A stretch of 64,000 bases of DNA from Capnocytophaga sp. (GCA_030530525.1 JAUMUT010000001.1:50896-114895); one strand, 5' to 3'; positions 1 through 11,525 are shown, numbered from the stretch's first letter. A program made the numbers and translations. The notes: a model not told the origin generated them from the letters alone.

Positions 1-2
1 GA

Positions 3-1097
3 AGTGCTAAAATAACTATGCCTAATGGAACTGTATTGATAATGTACAGAATCAATGATGATGAATATTATGGAGCAGGTAGTACAGAAAACCTTTATCA
101 ATATATGCGCAGATCGAAAGATGACGAAAAGGAAGACGTAGTGTATTTCTTTAATACCAGAAAGAACGGTATGTTTTCTTCTACTTCTAATAGTGAACTT
201 ATACGTTACAATATGCCTTATAGAGACACTCCTATAAAGGAATTTGCTAAATATGGAATTGAGTTCAAATATACCTTTAAGTTTGGTAAAGTTGGACAAG
301 GTTGGGTTCCTGCTAAATATGGATATTACAATGCCGGAAAAACTTATAAAATAGGAGACTTAGAGATTCAAGAAAAAGACTATCGCCAACGCTTGGAAAG
401 AGAAGGACATTCTATTGACTTACAAGGAGAGTCTTATGTTTATCAAATAGTAAATCCAACTCATAAACTCTACAAAATTAATTATTCTATTTCTGGTCAC
501 GGAGATTTTCAGTTTTATCAAAATCCTGGCTTTTTAAGATTTGAAGGGCTTCGTACATCTTGGAATCATTATAGCTATTCCAGCTTTGTTATTTTAAAAC
601 CAGAAGGAGTTTTTAGAGATGAGATGGTAATAGGTTCTCAATCTAATGATTTTCTATTTAAAGTAGATACAATTACTGAAATTAGTAATGATTGGTATAA
701 TAATTTATTAAAAGCTCTTGAAGGTTCTGATTTGAATCTCATTAATAAATATCTTAGTGATGATTTAGCCAAAGAATGGCATTCCTCCTTAAAAGACAAT
801 AAAAACCAAATTATCGCAAAAAACAAAAAAGATTTCAATTCAAAGTATTTACCTTTAATAAAAACTACCATTTCTCCAAAAGACAAACTACGCTTTGATA
901 GAGACTTTGAAAGTGAAATTATTTATACAATAACTAACAATTCGGATAAAGTTTTAATAATTACCTACGACATCAATGATAAAATAAAGGACAAAATAAA
1001 ACTAAATTCAAAAGAATCTTTCAATAATACAAAAAAAATACTGGGGATAGAGGCAAGTTCTCTAAAAGTCAATGTAAAAGATGTATCTCCTGAATAA
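3..1097 (+). CDS. Hypothetical protein, 5' end cut by window edge
   Basis: I do not recognise this protein. The frame stays open from the first complete codon at position 3 with no stop before the first ATG at 18, so the gene probably begins outside the window and the ATG may be internal. At least 359 residues are visible, rich in Tyr, Lys and Asn. No signal peptide or membrane segment is seen in the visible part. The last 130 residues are more charged and include a segment resembling an immunoglobulin-like beta fold, an impression only. It is convergent with the rpoC operon and no plus-strand terminator is obvious after its stop. Confidence is high that it is coding and none is claimed for function. 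Confidence 0.6.
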   Translation, partial: SAKITMPNGTVLIMYRINDDEYYGAGSTENLYQYMRRSKDDEKEDVVYFFNTRKNGMFSSTSNSELIRYNMPYRDTPIKEFAKYGIEFKYTFKFGKVGQGWVPAKYGYYNAGKTYKIGDLEIQEKDYRQRLEREGHSIDLQGESYVYQIVNPTHKLYKINYSISGHGDFQFYQNPGFLRFEGLRTSWNHYSYSSFVILKPEGVFRDEMVIGSQSNDFLFKVDTITEISNDWYNNLLKALEGSDLNLINKYLSDDLAKEWHSSLKDNKNQIIAKNKKDFNSKYLPLIKTTISPKDKLRFDRDFESEIIYTITNNSDKVLIITYDINDKIKDKIKLNSKESFNNTKKILGIEASSLKVNVKDVSPE

Positions 1098-1153
1098 TCT
1101 AATTTAAGGATAATGTATTTTATAACAAATTGGTTTTAAGAGACTATTCAGCG

Positions 1154-1162
1154 ACAAAGATA
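1154..1162 (-). promoter_or_regulatory. Orphan -7 box TATCTTTGT on minus strand
   Basis: Read on the minus strand this is TATCTTTGTCGC, a good match to the Bacteroidota -7 consensus TAnnTTTG. It would transcribe leftwards, antisense to the hypothetical gene ending at 1097, and no minus-strand gene is seen there. It may be chance, a relic promoter, or an antisense or small RNA start. Confidence 0.25.
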
Positions 1163-1250
1163 CAAAATAATTAGCAACTTTACTCATTTGCTCACAAGAT
1201 TAATTTTTAAAGATAAATATATTTTTATACCTTCCCTTCTTTTTTACAAG

Positions 1251-1283
1251 AAAAAACGTCTTACTTTTTCGTAAGACGTTTTT
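1251..1283 (-). terminator. Terminator of the rpoBC / DUF3467 operon
   Basis: Arms 1255-1264 and 1271-1280 (AACGTCTTAC / GTAAGACGTT) form a perfect 10-bp stem, extended by flanking A/T pairs, with a 6-base loop. On the minus strand it ends in a run of six T, just past the DUF3467 stop at 1290. It is a textbook intrinsic terminator closing the transcription unit. Confidence 0.85.
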
Positions 1284-1289
1284 CTATTT

Positions 1290-1595
1290 TTATGCTTCGC
1301 CTGCACTTCCAAAGCGTGCTACGGTTTGCATTATTTCATTGTCATTTATTGTATTGAGCTGGTTTTCAAATTTTTGAATATTGTCAGAAAGCGCATTGAG
1401 CAGTCGTTTAGCGTGTAGCGGAGCGAGTATTATTCTACTCTGTACGCGTCCTTTGGGTACGCCTGGCATCAAGCTAACAAAATCTAACACAAATTCTGTT
1501 TCGGAATGATTGACAACCACCAAGTTAGAATATACACCGTTGGCGGTTTGTTCGTCCAGTTCTATACTTATTTCTTGTGATATTTCATTGTCCAT
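1290..1595 (-). CDS. DUF3467 family protein
   Basis: This is a small soluble protein of 101 residues with no signal peptide. The central segment (about residues 22-70: YSNLVVVNHSETEFVLDF, then a PGVPKGRVQSRIILAP stretch) is the DUF3467 signature. Its start lies 5 bases from the rpoC stop at 1601, so it is co-transcribed as the last gene of the RNA polymerase operon and is followed directly by a terminator. To my knowledge this gene accompanies rpoC in many Bacteroidota, which suggests a role linked to transcription or RNAP, but no function is established. The family call is confident; the role is unknown. Confidence 0.85.
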   Translation of the reverse strand: MDNEISQEISIELDEQTANGVYSNLVVVNHSETEFVLDFVSLMPGVPKGRVQSRIILAPLHAKRLLNALSDNIQKFENQLNTINDNEIMQTVARFGSAGEA

Positions 1596-1600
1596 ATTTC

Positions 1601-4600
1601 TTATTTTTGCATTTCTCTTCTTGAACCTACCACAATATTTTCATAGCGTTTTAGTCCTGTTCCCGCAGGGATTCGGTGTCCTACGATAACATTTTCTTTC
1701 AAGCCGTCTAAGAAATCTACTTTCCCTTGTACAGCCGCCTCGTTAAGTACTTTGGTCGTTTCTTGGAATGATGCTGCCGAAATAAACGATTTGGTTTGTA
1801 GAGATGCTCTTGTAATACCTTGTAATACAGGCACTGCCGTAGCGGGGATAACATCGCGTGCTACTACTAAGTTTTTGTCTTGGCGTTTTAAGATAGAGTT
1901 TTCATCACGCAACTGACGAACGGTAACGATTTGTCCTGCTGTCAAATGCTCAGAATCTCCTGCATCTTCCACAACTTTTTTGCCGAAAAGCTTGTCATTT
2001 TCTTCAATAAAGTCATCTTTATGTACCAATTGCTCTTCTAAGAATAGCGTGTCTCCTGGATCTTGAATTTCTACTTTACGCATCATTTGGCGAACGACAA
2101 CCTCAAAGTGTTTGTCATTGATTTTCACCCCTTGCAAACGATATACTTCTTGTACTTCATTTACCAAATATTGTTGCACGGCAGAAGGTCCTTTGATTTT
2201 CAAGATATCTTCTGGGGTTACAGAGCCATCAGAAAGTGGCATACCTGCACGCACGTAGTCATTTTCTTGTACCAATACTTGGTTAGAAAGTTTTACCAAA
2301 TACGTACGTTTTTCGCCCAATTTAGATTCTACAAAAATCTCACGATTACCACGTTTTACTTTTCCGAAAGATACCACACCGTCAATTTCAGAAACTACGG
2401 CAGGGTTAGATGGGTTACGCGCTTCAAACAACTCGGTTACACGAGGAAGACCTCCTGTAATATCCCCAGACTTGGCAGACTTACGCGGTATTTTTACCAA
2501 TACTTTTCCTTCTTTAATTTTCTCTTTATCATCTACCATTATATGCGCCCCAACAGGTAAAGTGTAAGAACGTAATATATTGCCCGATTTATCTTCAATA
2601 TGAAGGGTTGGGATAAGTCGTTTGTTACGAGATTCAGAAATTACTTTCTCTTGGAAACCAGTTTGTTCGTCAATTTCTACCTGATAAGTAACCCCTTGTT
2701 CAATGTTTTCATAAACGATATTTCCTGCAAATTCAGAAATAATTACAGCGTTATAAGGGTCCCATTGGTTAATTACATCGCCTTTCTGAACGGTATCTCC
2801 ATTTTTAAAGAAAATATAAGCTCCGTACGGAATATTGGTGGTACTAAGTACCATTTTGGTATTCGGTTGTAAAATTTTAACTTCCGAAGTACGAGAGATA
2901 ACCACTTCCACAGGGTTGCCTTCATTGTCTTCTCCGTGAACGGTTTTAAGGTCGTCAATTTCAAGAACTCCTTCAAAACGAGCTATATTTTTGTTTTCCT
3001 CAGAAATGTTACCCGCAGTACCACCCATATGGAAAGTACGAAGAGTAAGCTGCGTACCAGGCTCCCCGATAGATTGTGCTGCTACTACGCCGACAGCCTC
3101 TCCAAGTTGTACCATTTTACCTGTGGAAAGATTTCGCCCGTAACATTTAGCGCAAATTCCGTGTTTAGCCTCGCAAGTAAGTGCCGAACGAACCTCAATA
3201 GTTTCAATAGGTGCTTGGTTGATTTTAGAAACAGCATCTTCACGGATTTCTTCGCCTGCGGCAACGATAACTTCTTCTGTAATTGGGTTGATAATATCGT
3301 TCAATGCTACACGACCTAACACGCGCTCGCCAAGAGTTTCTATTACTTCTTCATTTTTCTTTAAGGCTTGTACCTCAATTCCACGAAGTGTTCCACAGTC
3401 ATCGGTGTTGATAATCACATCTTGTGAAACATCCACCAAACGACGAGTAAGGTAACCCGCATCGGCAGTTTTTAAAGCGGTATCGGCAAGACCTTTACGC
3501 GCTCCGTGGGTAGAAATAAAATATTCTAAGATAGAAAGCCCTTCTTTAAAGTTAGAAAGAATAGGGTTTTCAATAATTTCACCACCACCAGCAGTAGATT
3601 TTTTCGGTTTTGCCATCAAACCACGCATACCTGTAAGCTGGCGAATTTGCTCCTTAGAACCACGCGCTCCTGAATCCAACATCATATACACAGAGTTGAA
3701 CCCTTGTTGGTCTTCACTGATTCGCTTCATAGCCAAATCGGTAAGGCGAGCATTGGTAGATGTCCAAACGTCAATCACTTGGTTATAACGCTCATTATTG
3801 GTGATAAGCCCCATATTATAGTTTCCGATAATACCTTGTACTTGTTCGTTGGCATCGGAAATCATACTTTGTTTTTCTTTCGGGATAATAATATCTCCTA
3901 AGGAGAAAGAAAGCCCACCTTGGAAGGCAAATTTATATCCCATTGCTTTAATATCGTCCAAAAACTCAGCGGTACGCGGAATACTTGTAGCCTTTAACAC
4001 ATCACCGATAATATCTCTAAGAGATTTTTTAGTTAAAACTGTGTTAATATATCCTGCTTCAATAGGTACAACTTCATTAAATAATACACGCCCAACAGTA
4101 GTGTCTATTAGTTTCGTAACGATATTTCCGTTTTCATCTAAATCTCTGGTTTTCACCTTAATAGAAGCATTTAAATGTACTTTTTTCTCATTATAAGCAA
4201 TATTTACTTCTTCTGGTGAATAGAACACAGACCCCTCTCCTATTACAGGATATTCTGGTGTGCTTTTACGAAGTTTGGTAATATAATAAAGACCCAAGAC
4301 CATATCCTGAGAAGGTACGGTAATTGGCGCACCATTGGCAGGGTTCAAGATATTATGAGAAGCAAGCATCAACATTTGGGCTTCCAAAATAGCTTCTGGA
4401 CCAAGAGGAAGATGCACCGCCATCTGGTCACCGTCAAAGTCGGCATTAAACGCCGTACAAACTAACGGGTGCAAACGAATAGCTTTTCCTTCAATAAGCC
4501 TTGGCTGAAATGCCTGAATACCCAATCTGTGGAGCGTAGGAGCTCGGTTGAGCAATACTGGGTGTCCTTTGATTACATTTTCTAAAATATCCCAAACAAC

Positions 4601-5869
4601 AGGTTCTTTTTTGTCAATAATTCGTTTTGCAGATTTTACCGTTTTTACGATACCTCTTTCTATTAACTTACGGATAACGAATGGTTTATACAATTCTGCT
4701 GCCATATTTTTTGGCAATCCGCATTCGTAAAGTTTCATTTCAGGACCAACAACAATTACCGAACGAGCGGAATAATCCACACGCTTACCTAAAAGGTTTT
4801 GACGGAAACGTCCTTGTTTTCCTTTGAGAGAATCGGATAATGATTTTAATGGTCGGTTAGATTCTGTTTTTACAGCCGATGCTTTACGAGTATTATCAAA
4901 TAAAGAATCGACAGACTCTTGAAGCATACGTTTTTCATTTCGTAAAATTACGTCTGGTGCTTTGATTTCCATCAAACGTTTCAAACGATTGTTACGAATG
5001 ATAACTCTTCGGTACAAATCATTCAAATCTGAAGTAGCAAAACGACCACCATCTAACGGAACAAGAGGTCGCAACTCTGGCGGAATAACAGGGATTACTT
5101 TCATAATCATCCACTCTGGTTTGTTCTCTCTATTTCTTTGCGATTCGCGGAAAGCTTCTACTACTTGAAGACGTTTAAGAGCTTCTGTTTTACGTTGTTT
5201 TGAAGTTTCTGTGTTTGCTTTGTGTCGTAATTCATACGAAAGTTGGTCAATATCCAAACGTTGTAAAAGTTCGTACAAACATTCGGCACCCATTTTCGCA
5301 ATAAATTTATTAGGGTCGCTATCGTCTAAGTATTGGTTTTCAACAGGTAACGACTCCATTATATCCAAATATTCTTCTTCTGATAAGAAATCCATAGGTT
5401 GAAGAGGCTCGCCTTCTATGGTTTTAGCGATACCAGGTTGGATAACGACATATCTTTCGTAGTAGATAATCATATCCAATTTTTTGGAAGGAAGCCCAAG
5501 TAAATAGCCTATTTTGTTAGGCAATGAGCGGAAATACCAAATATGAGCCACAGGCACTACCAAGTTAATATGCCCTACACGCTCACGACGTACTTTCTTT
5601 TCGGTTACTTCCACACCACAACGGTCGCACACGATACCTTTATAACGGATACGCTTATATTTCCCGCAGGCACATTCGTAGTCTTTTACAGGACCAAAAA
5701 TACGCTCACAGAAAAGCCCATCACGCTCTGGCTTGTGCGTACGATAGTTAATCGTTTCTGGCTTAGAAACTTCTCCTCTTGACACTGCCAAAATGCTTTC
5801 AGGCGAAGCCAAACCAATAGAGATTTTGTCAAACCTCACTGCTGTGTTTTTATCTTTTCCTTTTGCCAT
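1601..5869 (-). CDS. rpoC: DNA-directed RNA polymerase subunit beta'
   Basis: This is the beta' subunit, which holds the active-site Mg2+ and the clamp. At 1422 residues it is full length for Bacteroidota. The N-terminal zinc site (CxC...CDRC, about residues 66-85), the catalytic NADFDGDQ motif with three Asp (about residue 470) and the second zinc cluster ([13 protein letters not shown], about residue 900) are all visible. The start is the ATG at 5869. Unusually, it is not directly behind rpoB: a DUF1304 gene and about 120 bases of spacer lie between them. I see no clear -7 box in the 59 bases upstream, so it probably depends on readthrough from upstream genes. Confidence 0.99.
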   Translation of the reverse strand: MAKGKDKNTAVRFDKISIGLASPESILAVSRGEVSKPETINYRTHKPERDGLFCERIFGPVKDYECACGKYKRIRYKGIVCDRCGVEVTEKKVRRERVGHINLVVPVAHIWYFRSLPNKIGYLLGLPSKKLDMIIYYERYVVIQPGIAKTIEGEPLQPMDFLSEEEYLDIMESLPVENQYLDDSDPNKFIAKMGAECLYELLQRLDIDQLSYELRHKANTETSKQRKTEALKRLQVVEAFRESQRNRENKPEWMIMKVIPVIPPELRPLVPLDGGRFATSDLNDLYRRVIIRNNRLKRLMEIKAPDVILRNEKRMLQESVDSLFDNTRKASAVKTESNRPLKSLSDSLKGKQGRFRQNLLGKRVDYSARSVIVVGPEMKLYECGLPKNMAAELYKPFVIRKLIERGIVKTVKSAKRIIDKKEPVVWDILENVIKGHPVLLNRAPTLHRLGIQAFQPRLIEGKAIRLHPLVCTAFNADFDGDQMAVHLPLGPEAILEAQMLMLASHNILNPANGAPITVPSQDMVLGLYYITKLRKSTPEYPVIGEGSVFYSPEEVNIAYNEKKVHLNASIKVKTRDLDENGNIVTKLIDTTVGRVLFNEVVPIEAGYINTVLTKKSLRDIIGDVLKATSIPRTAEFLDDIKAMGYKFAFQGGLSFSLGDIIIPKEKQSMISDANEQVQGIIGNYNMGLITNNERYNQVIDVWTSTNARLTDLAMKRISEDQQGFNSVYMMLDSGARGSKEQIRQLTGMRGLMAKPKKSTAGGGEIIENPILSNFKEGLSILEYFISTHGARKGLADTALKTADAGYLTRRLVDVSQDVIINTDDCGTLRGIEVQALKKNEEVIETLGERVLGRVALNDIINPITEEVIVAAGEEIREDAVSKINQAPIETIEVRSALTCEAKHGICAKCYGRNLSTGKMVQLGEAVGVVAAQSIGEPGTQLTLRTFHMGGTAGNISEENKNIARFEGVLEIDDLKTVHGEDNEGNPVEVVISRTSEVKILQPNTKMVLSTTNIPYGAYIFFKNGDTVQKGDVINQWDPYNAVIISEFAGNIVYENIEQGVTYQVEIDEQTGFQEKVISESRNKRLIPTLHIEDKSGNILRSYTLPVGAHIMVDDKEKIKEGKVLVKIPRKSAKSGDITGGLPRVTELFEARNPSNPAVVSEIDGVVSFGKVKRGNREIFVESKLGEKRTYLVKLSNQVLVQENDYVRAGMPLSDGSVTPEDILKIKGPSAVQQYLVNEVQEVYRLQGVKINDKHFEVVVRQMMRKVEIQDPGDTLFLEEQLVHKDDFIEENDKLFGKKVVEDAGDSEHLTAGQIVTVRQLRDENSILKRQDKNLVVARDVIPATAVPVLQGITRASLQTKSFISAASFQETTKVLNEAAVQGKVDFLDGLKENVIVGHRIPAGTGLKRYENIVVGSRREMQK

Positions 5870-5928
5870 ATTACAAATGGTATATAGTTTTTTATTTTAT
5901 AAATAATTTTATTTTTGTTGTTTTGTTT

Positions 5929-6288
5929 TTAAATTTTGAACAATACGCAAGCTATTGCTATTAAAGCGGGTAGAGCCTGAGCAAAAAATATTTTTTTAGA
6001 AGCTGTCAAAGCCCCAAAAATGCCTGCTACGGCTACACAACCTAAGAAAAACAAACGTATATTGGTACTCCACCATACATCTTCTATACAGAAGCTCCAA
6101 GCTAAACCTGCTACCAAAAAGCCGTTGTACAAACCTTGATTGGCTGCCATTGATTTGGTTTGTGGAAATAAATGTTCTGGCAAGGATTTGAAAAATTTCT
6201 TACCACGCGTTTCCCAAGCGAACATTTCCATATACAAAATATAAAGATGTTCTATCGCTACCAAAATAGTTAAAATAGTTGCTATCAT
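5929..6288 (-). CDS. DUF1304 family membrane protein
   Basis: This 119-residue integral membrane protein has about four hydrophobic segments, and its residues ...VAIEHLYILYMEMFAWET, FPQTKSMAANQGLYNG and a short charged tail match the DUF1304 family, small inner-membrane proteins of unknown function. It lies between rpoB and rpoC in the same orientation (121 bases after rpoB, 59 bases before rpoC), breaking what is normally a directly adjacent pair. It is therefore expected to be expressed with RNA polymerase unless the hairpin at 6350-6385 isolates it. The family call is good. No functional link with RNAP is implied by the sequence. Confidence 0.88.
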   Translation of the reverse strand: MIATILTILVAIEHLYILYMEMFAWETRGKKFFKSLPEHLFPQTKSMAANQGLYNGFLVAGLAWSFCIEDVWWSTNIRLFFLGCVAVAGIFGALTASKKIFFAQALPALIAIACVLFKI

Positions 6289-6349
6289 TGTTTAAAAAAT
6301 CATTTTATAAAAATACCTTTTTAAGCTATCTTTATATAATATCAAAATC

Positions 6350-6385
6350 CCAAACTCCAAATATAAAGTAATATCTGGAATTTGG
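6350..6385 (-). terminator. Hairpin between rpoB and the DUF1304 gene
   Basis: Arms 6350-6364 and 6371-6385 pair over 15 bp including two G-U wobbles, with a 6-base loop. Read on the minus strand the hairpin follows the rpoB stop and is trailed by only four T, so it is more likely a partial terminator or processing site than a full stop. A TATATTTG -7-like box (6365 down to 6358) overlaps the left arm, so a promoter for the downstream genes is also possible. Confidence 0.45.
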
Positions 6386-6409
6386 TTTTTTGATTTTTAT
6401 TTTATTTTT

Positions 6410-9400
6410 TTATTCTTCCAAACGAATATCTAAGCCAAGCCCTTTAAGCTCGTGCATCAATACATTGAAAGATTCTGGCAATCCTGGTTCTGGCATTGTA
6501 TCGCCGTGTACGATAGCCTCGTAAGTACGCGCACGACCGATAACATCGTCAGACTTCACGGTTAAGATTTCACGCAATGTGCTAGAAGCTCCATACGCCT
6601 CCAATGCCCAAACCTCCATCTCTCCGAAACGCTGACCACCAAATTGTGCTTTACCTCCCAATGGCTGTTGCGTAATAAGTGAATATGGCCCGATAGAACG
6701 TGCGTGCATTTTATCATCAATCATATGCCCAAGTTTTATCATATAGATAACCCCTACGGTTGCCTTTTGGTCAAAACGCTCGCCTGTTCCTCCGTCATAA
6801 AGGTAAGTATGCCCGAAAGCTGGTACGCCTGCCTTGTCTGTATATTCTGTAATTTGTTCTAAGGAAGCCCCGTCAAAAATAGGTGTGGCAAACTTCAAGC
6901 CGAGCTTTTGTCCTGCCCAACCAAGAACAGTTTCATATATCTGTCCAATGTTCATACGCGAAGGTACCCCAAGAGGGTTCAAGACAATATCCACAGGAGT
7001 TCCATCTTCCAAGAATGGCATATCTTCATCACGAACAATACGTGCTACGATACCTTTGTTTCCGTGTCGTCCTGCCATTTTATCTCCTACTTTGAGTTTT
7101 CGTTTTTTAGCAATATAAATTTTTGCTAATTTCATAATTCCTGCTGGCAATTCATCTCCAACAGAAAGAGTAAATTTATCTCTACGAAGCGCTCCTTGTA
7201 GGTCGTTTAGTTTTATTTTATAATTGTGAATAAGGTCATTCACAAGAGTATTGGTATGCTCATCGGTTGTCCAACCACCAGCGAGAAGGTGCGTATAATC
7301 TTCAATAGAGCTTAGCCCTTTTTGGGTATGTTTTCTTCCTTTTGGAATAATTTCTTCACCTAAATCGTTATAAACTCCTTGTGATGTTTTTCCATTAACT
7401 AAGGAGAATAGTTTTTCTAATAATCTATCTTTTAGCGATTCTGCTTTGGCATTGAAAGTAGCTTCTAAGGTAGCTAATTCGTCTTTTTCTTTGCTTCGTT
7501 TTTGTTTGGTTTTTACCGCACGAGCGAAAAGTTTTTTACCAATAACTACCCCTTCCAAAGATGGTGATGCTTTTAACGACGCATCTTTCACATCTCCTGC
7601 TTTATCCCCGAAAATAGCACGAAGAAGTTTTTCTTCTGGTGTTGGGTCAGACTCTCCTTTTGGAGTTACTTTACCAATAAGAATATCTCCTGGTTTTACA
7701 TTTGCCCCAATACGGATAATACCATTTTCGTCCAAATCTTTGGTAGCATCTTCCGATACGTTAGGAATATCGTTGGTAAGCTCTTCTGTACCTAATTTTG
7801 TATCTCGAACATCTAACGTATATTCATCTATATGGATAGAGGTAAAAATATCTTCCCGAATTACACGTTCAGAAATTACAATCGCATCTTCAAAGTTATA
7901 TCCTTTCCAAGGCATAAAGGCAACTTTCATATTTCGCCCAAGTGCCAATTCGCCGTTTTCAGTGGCGTAACCTTCACAAAGTACTTGTCCTTTTTTCACT
8001 CTATCGCCTTTACGAACAATAGGTTTTAGGTTAATACAAGTTCCTTGGTTGGTACGGCGGAATTTTATAAGGTCATAAGTGGTTAATTCTTCATCAAACG
8101 AAACTAAAATTTCGTCTTCGGTTCTGTCGTATTTGATGATAATTTTATCCGCATCTACGTATTCCACAGTTCCTTCTCTTTCGGCATTCATCAATACACG
8201 AGAGTCGGTAGCTACACGCTGTTCCAATCCTGTTCCTACGATAGGAGCTTCTGGACGAAGCAAAGGTACGGCTTGGCGCATCATATTCGAGCCCATCAAA
8301 GCACGGTTTGCGTCATCGTGTTCCAAGAATGGAATAAGAGAAGCAGAAATAGAAGCAATTTGGTTTGGAGCAACGTCAATATAATCCACTTCCTCACGCA
8401 TAATAACCGGGAAGTCGCCATCTTCTTTAACTACCAAACGTTCTTCTAAAATATTTCCTTTTTCATCTACCTCAATGTTTGCTTGCGGAATTTTCAAGCC
8501 TTCTTCTTCTTCGGCACTCATATAAATGAGCTTATCCAACTGCACTTTTCCGTTTTCTACCTTACGATATGGCGTTTCTATAAAGCCCATTGAATTTACT
8601 TTGGCATATACCGCAAGAGAAGAAATAAGCCCGATGTTTGGTCCCTCAGGAGTTTCAATAGGACAAAGACGACCATAGTGAGTATAATGCACGTCTCGCA
8701 CCTCAAATCCTGCACGCTCACGCGAAAGACCACCAGGACCTAATGCAGATAAACGACGCTTGTGAGTAATCTCTGCCAATGGATTGGTTTGATCCATAAA
8801 CTGAGAAAGCTGACTTGTTCCGAAGAAAGAATTAATTACCGAAGAAAGAGTTTTAGCATTAATCAAATCTATCGGTGTAAATACCTCATTATCACGTACA
8901 TTCATACGCTCACGAATGGTTCTTGCCATACGAGAGAGACCTACTCCAAATTGTGCAGAAAGTTGCTCGCCCACAGTTCTCACACGACGGTTGGAAAGGT
9001 GGTCAATATCATCTACTTCGGCTTTGGAGTTAATAAGTTCTATCAAATATTTTACGATAGTGATAATATCTTCTTTGGTCAAGACTTGTTTTTCCATAGG
9101 AATATCAAGCCCCAATTTTTTATTCATTCGGTAACGCCCTACATCACCAAGGTTATAACGTTGGTCTGAGAAGAATAATTTATCAATAATATCACGTGCT
9201 GTTTCCTCATCAGGCGGTTCTGCATTTCGTAACTGACGATAAATATGTTCTACGGCTTCTTTCTCTGAGTTGGTAGGGTCTTTTTGTAATGTATTATGAA
9301 TGATGTTATAATCAATAGCGCGCTCATCTTCTTTATGAAGAAGAATAGTTTTTACGTTTGCTTCTACGATTTCATCAATATGCTCTTTTTCCAAGACAGT

Positions 9401-10219
9401 ATCTCGGTCAAGGATAATTTCATTACGCTCAATAGAAACTACCTCGCCTGTATCTTCATCTACGAAATCCTCGTGCCAAGTATTAAGCACACGAGCCGCT
9501 AAACGTCTGCCTAAGTATTTTTTAAGTCCCGTTTTTGATACTTTCACTTCTTCGGCAAGGTCAAATATTTCCAAAATATCTTTATCTCGCTCAAAGCCAA
9601 TAGCACGGAAAAGAGTAGTTACAGGAAGTTTCTTTTTCCTGTCAATGTAAGCATACATTACATTGTTAATATCGGTAGTAAATTCAATCCACGAACCTTT
9701 AAAAGGAATAATACGTGCGGAATATAATTTTGTTCCGTTTGCGTGATAAGATTGCCCAAAGAAAACCCCTGGCGAACGGTGCAATTGCGATACAATAACA
9801 CGCTCTGCCCCATTGATAACGAAAGTACCGCTGGAAGTCATATAAGGGATAGTACCAAGATACACATCTTGCACGATAGTTTCAAAATCTTCGTGCTCTG
9901 GGTCGGTACAATATAATTTTAATCGAGCTTTAAGAGGCACGCTGTACGTAAGCCCGCGCTCAATACATTCTTCCACAGAATAGCGTGGTGGGTCTATGAA
10001 ATAATCAAGAAACTCAAGAATGAACTGGTTTCGGGTGTCAGTAATAGGAAAATTTTCCTTGAAGGTGCTGTAAAGCCCTTCATTGCTTCGTGCGTCAGAT
10101 TTGGTTTCCAGTTGGAAAAAATCTTGAAACGATTTTACTTGAATATCCAAAAAATCAGGATAATCAGGCACGTGCTTTGTTGAAGCAAAATTGATTCTGG
10201 CAGTTTGGTTCGTAAGCAT
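6410..10219 (-). CDS. rpoB: DNA-directed RNA polymerase subunit beta
   Basis: The 1269-residue beta subunit is full length for Bacteroidota. The rifampicin-binding cluster ([18 protein letters not shown] then [13 protein letters not shown], about residues 470-505) keeps the Asp, His and Ser positions usual in sensitive enzymes. The catalytic lysine region [14 protein letters not shown] is at about residue 1045. The ATG at 10219 directly abuts the stop codon of the decayed gene upstream (TAGATG across 10222-10217), so if that frame were translated the two would be coupled. About 880 bases separate it from rplL, far more than usual. Confidence 0.99.
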   Translation of the reverse strand: MLTNQTARINFASTKHVPDYPDFLDIQVKSFQDFFQLETKSDARSNEGLYSTFKENFPITDTRNQFILEFLDYFIDPPRYSVEECIERGLTYSVPLKARLKLYCTDPEHEDFETIVQDVYLGTIPYMTSSGTFVINGAERVIVSQLHRSPGVFFGQSYHANGTKLYSARIIPFKGSWIEFTTDINNVMYAYIDRKKKLPVTTLFRAIGFERDKDILEIFDLAEEVKVSKTGLKKYLGRRLAARVLNTWHEDFVDEDTGEVVSIERNEIILDRDTVLEKEHIDEIVEANVKTILLHKEDERAIDYNIIHNTLQKDPTNSEKEAVEHIYRQLRNAEPPDEETARDIIDKLFFSDQRYNLGDVGRYRMNKKLGLDIPMEKQVLTKEDIITIVKYLIELINSKAEVDDIDHLSNRRVRTVGEQLSAQFGVGLSRMARTIRERMNVRDNEVFTPIDLINAKTLSSVINSFFGTSQLSQFMDQTNPLAEITHKRRLSALGPGGLSRERAGFEVRDVHYTHYGRLCPIETPEGPNIGLISSLAVYAKVNSMGFIETPYRKVENGKVQLDKLIYMSAEEEEGLKIPQANIEVDEKGNILEERLVVKEDGDFPVIMREEVDYIDVAPNQIASISASLIPFLEHDDANRALMGSNMMRQAVPLLRPEAPIVGTGLEQRVATDSRVLMNAEREGTVEYVDADKIIIKYDRTEDEILVSFDEELTTYDLIKFRRTNQGTCINLKPIVRKGDRVKKGQVLCEGYATENGELALGRNMKVAFMPWKGYNFEDAIVISERVIREDIFTSIHIDEYTLDVRDTKLGTEELTNDIPNVSEDATKDLDENGIIRIGANVKPGDILIGKVTPKGESDPTPEEKLLRAIFGDKAGDVKDASLKASPSLEGVVIGKKLFARAVKTKQKRSKEKDELATLEATFNAKAESLKDRLLEKLFSLVNGKTSQGVYNDLGEEIIPKGRKHTQKGLSSIEDYTHLLAGGWTTDEHTNTLVNDLIHNYKIKLNDLQGALRRDKFTLSVGDELPAGIMKLAKIYIAKKRKLKVGDKMAGRHGNKGIVARIVRDEDMPFLEDGTPVDIVLNPLGVPSRMNIGQIYETVLGWAGQKLGLKFATPIFDGASLEQITEYTDKAGVPAFGHTYLYDGGTGERFDQKATVGVIYMIKLGHMIDDKMHARSIGPYSLITQQPLGGKAQFGGQRFGEMEVWALEAYGASSTLREILTVKSDDVIGRARTYEAIVHGDTMPEPGLPESFNVLMHELKGLGLDIRLEE

Positions 10220-10831
10220 CTATTTACTTTTATTTAAATTATTATCATTCTTTTTACGAGAATGATGATGTTTTCTATGTATTTCTTCGGCTATTTTTAT
10301 TCGTTCAGGGATGATTTTAAAGGCATAACGAATAATATCCTTTCTGGTTTTCCCTGTAAAATCATAATCCTTATCTATCTCTAAAATTCGTTTTTTTATT
10401 CTACAAAAAAACTATCTAAATTCTTATTATCTTCATAATTCAAAAACTCATACATACGATAAGGATGAGTTATTCCATTTCGTTTTGCTAATTTCTTTAT
10501 TTCTTCTACATCAAGATAAGTATAAAAACATAAAGACTCCCACTTATATGTGATATGTTGTACGGCTCTATTAACAGCTCCCCAATCATCTAATTCTCAC
10601 ATCAATACTACCGCTAATGAGTCACTATACTTTTTTATCCTTTCCTCATAAAACTTATATTTTATAATAGTTTTTTTATAATCTTTCTCCGAAATTCTTA
10701 TTTTATAATTTTTATCTAAATATTTATATGGGTAGCTTAAATAATCTACTTTGGTCTCATCTCTCAAATATTTCTGAGCAGTTATAGCTATCGGGAATAA
10801 TAAAAATAGTAAGAGAATTAATATTTTTCAT
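10220..10831 (-). pseudogene. Decayed secreted-protein gene between rplL and rpoB
   Basis: Reading the minus strand from the ATG at 10831, the original protein can be followed to the TAG at 10222-10220 only by crossing three lesions. The first is the poly-A run after the ATG (about 10824-10828): dropping one A restores the signal peptide MKILILLLFLLFPIAITAQ. The second is an in-frame TGA at 10597-10599. The third is a frameshift around the homopolymers at 10391-10411. The restored product would be about 200 residues, Lys/Tyr-rich with a basic His-containing tail (HRKHHHSRKK). I do not recognise the family. Two lesions lie in homopolymers, so sequencing error must be excluded; the TGA does not. 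Confidence 0.6.
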
Positions 10832-11045
10832 TTTAAAAATATTTTAAAAAATTGCAAAATGAATTTATTAAAATAAAATTAGCTATTTTATATTTTTTAG
10901 GATAATGTGTTGTTTGTAAATTTTGTTCTACTACAATAATTTATATAAGATTTTTGCAAAATCAATTCTTATTTCACTGATAATAAAACAGTTACAATAT
11001 TTCTATTATTTTATTAAATTAAGATACTGATATAATGCACAAAAT

Positions 11046-11081
11046 GGTATAGGTCTATTCCTATACGAAAAGACCTATACC
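11046..11081 (-). terminator. Hairpin after rplL
   Basis: Arms 11046-11056 and 11071-11081 (GGTATAGGTCT / AGACCTATACC) form a perfect 11-bp stem with a 14-base loop, 22 bases past the rplL stop on the minus strand. The following sequence has only a four-T run, so it may act as an attenuator separating the ribosomal-protein genes from rpoB. The remaining interval 10832-11045 is AT-rich with no gene visible. Confidence 0.55.
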
Positions 11082-11103
11082 TTATATTTTGAGCTTAACA
11101 GAA

Positions 11104-11478
11104 TTACTTAAGTTCAACTTCTGCTCCTGCTTCTTCTAATGATTTTTTAAGGCTTTCTGCTTCATCTTTAGAAACACCTTCTTTCAATTTTGAAGGAGCA
11201 CCATCTACTAATTCTTTAGCTTCTTTAAGACCTTGTCCTGTTAAATCTTTAACTAATTTAACAACTGCTAATTTGTTAGCACCTGCACTTTTAAGAATTA
11301 CATCAAATTCTGTTTTTTCTGCTGCTGCTTCCCCTGCTACTGCTGGACCTGCTGCTACTGCTACTGCTGCTGCTGCTGGTTCAATTCCGTACTCTTCTTT
11401 AAGGATTTGAGCTAGCTCATTTACTTCTTTAACTGTTAAGTTTACTAATTGTTCTGCGAAATTTTTTAAATCTGCCAT
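11104..11478 (-). CDS. rplL: 50S ribosomal protein L7/L12
   Basis: This is the stalk protein that recruits translation GTPases to the ribosome. At 124 residues it has the N-terminal dimerisation helices (1-33), an Ala/Val/Gly-rich flexible hinge (about 34-52) and the conserved C-terminal domain including [20 protein letters not shown] and [17 protein letters not shown]. It lies 47 bases downstream of rplJ as usual. Unusually, rpoB does not follow closely: a hairpin, a blank stretch and a pseudogene intervene. Confidence 0.98.
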   Translation of the reverse strand: MADLKNFAEQLVNLTVKEVNELAQILKEEYGIEPAAAAVAVAAGPAVAGEAAAEKTEFDVILKSAGANKLAVVKLVKDLTGQGLKEAKELVDGAPSKLKEGVSKDEAESLKKSLEEAGAEVELK

Positions 11479-11525
11479 TTCTATCGTTTTTAATTGTTTA
11501 TAAAATAATTAATGTGCGTTCGTTT

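Noticed and set aside
2063..5782. Plus-strand open frames opposite rpoC, and similar ones opposite rpoB (6834-9502)
   Set aside because: They lie wholly inside full-length rpoC and rpoB with intact motifs, have no promoter or recognisable domain, and read as compositional shadows.
10597..10599. TGA in the decayed gene read as a sense codon or selenocysteine
   Set aside because: All other genes in the window use standard stops, the frame also has two separate frameshifts, and no SECIS-like hairpin is evident after the TGA.
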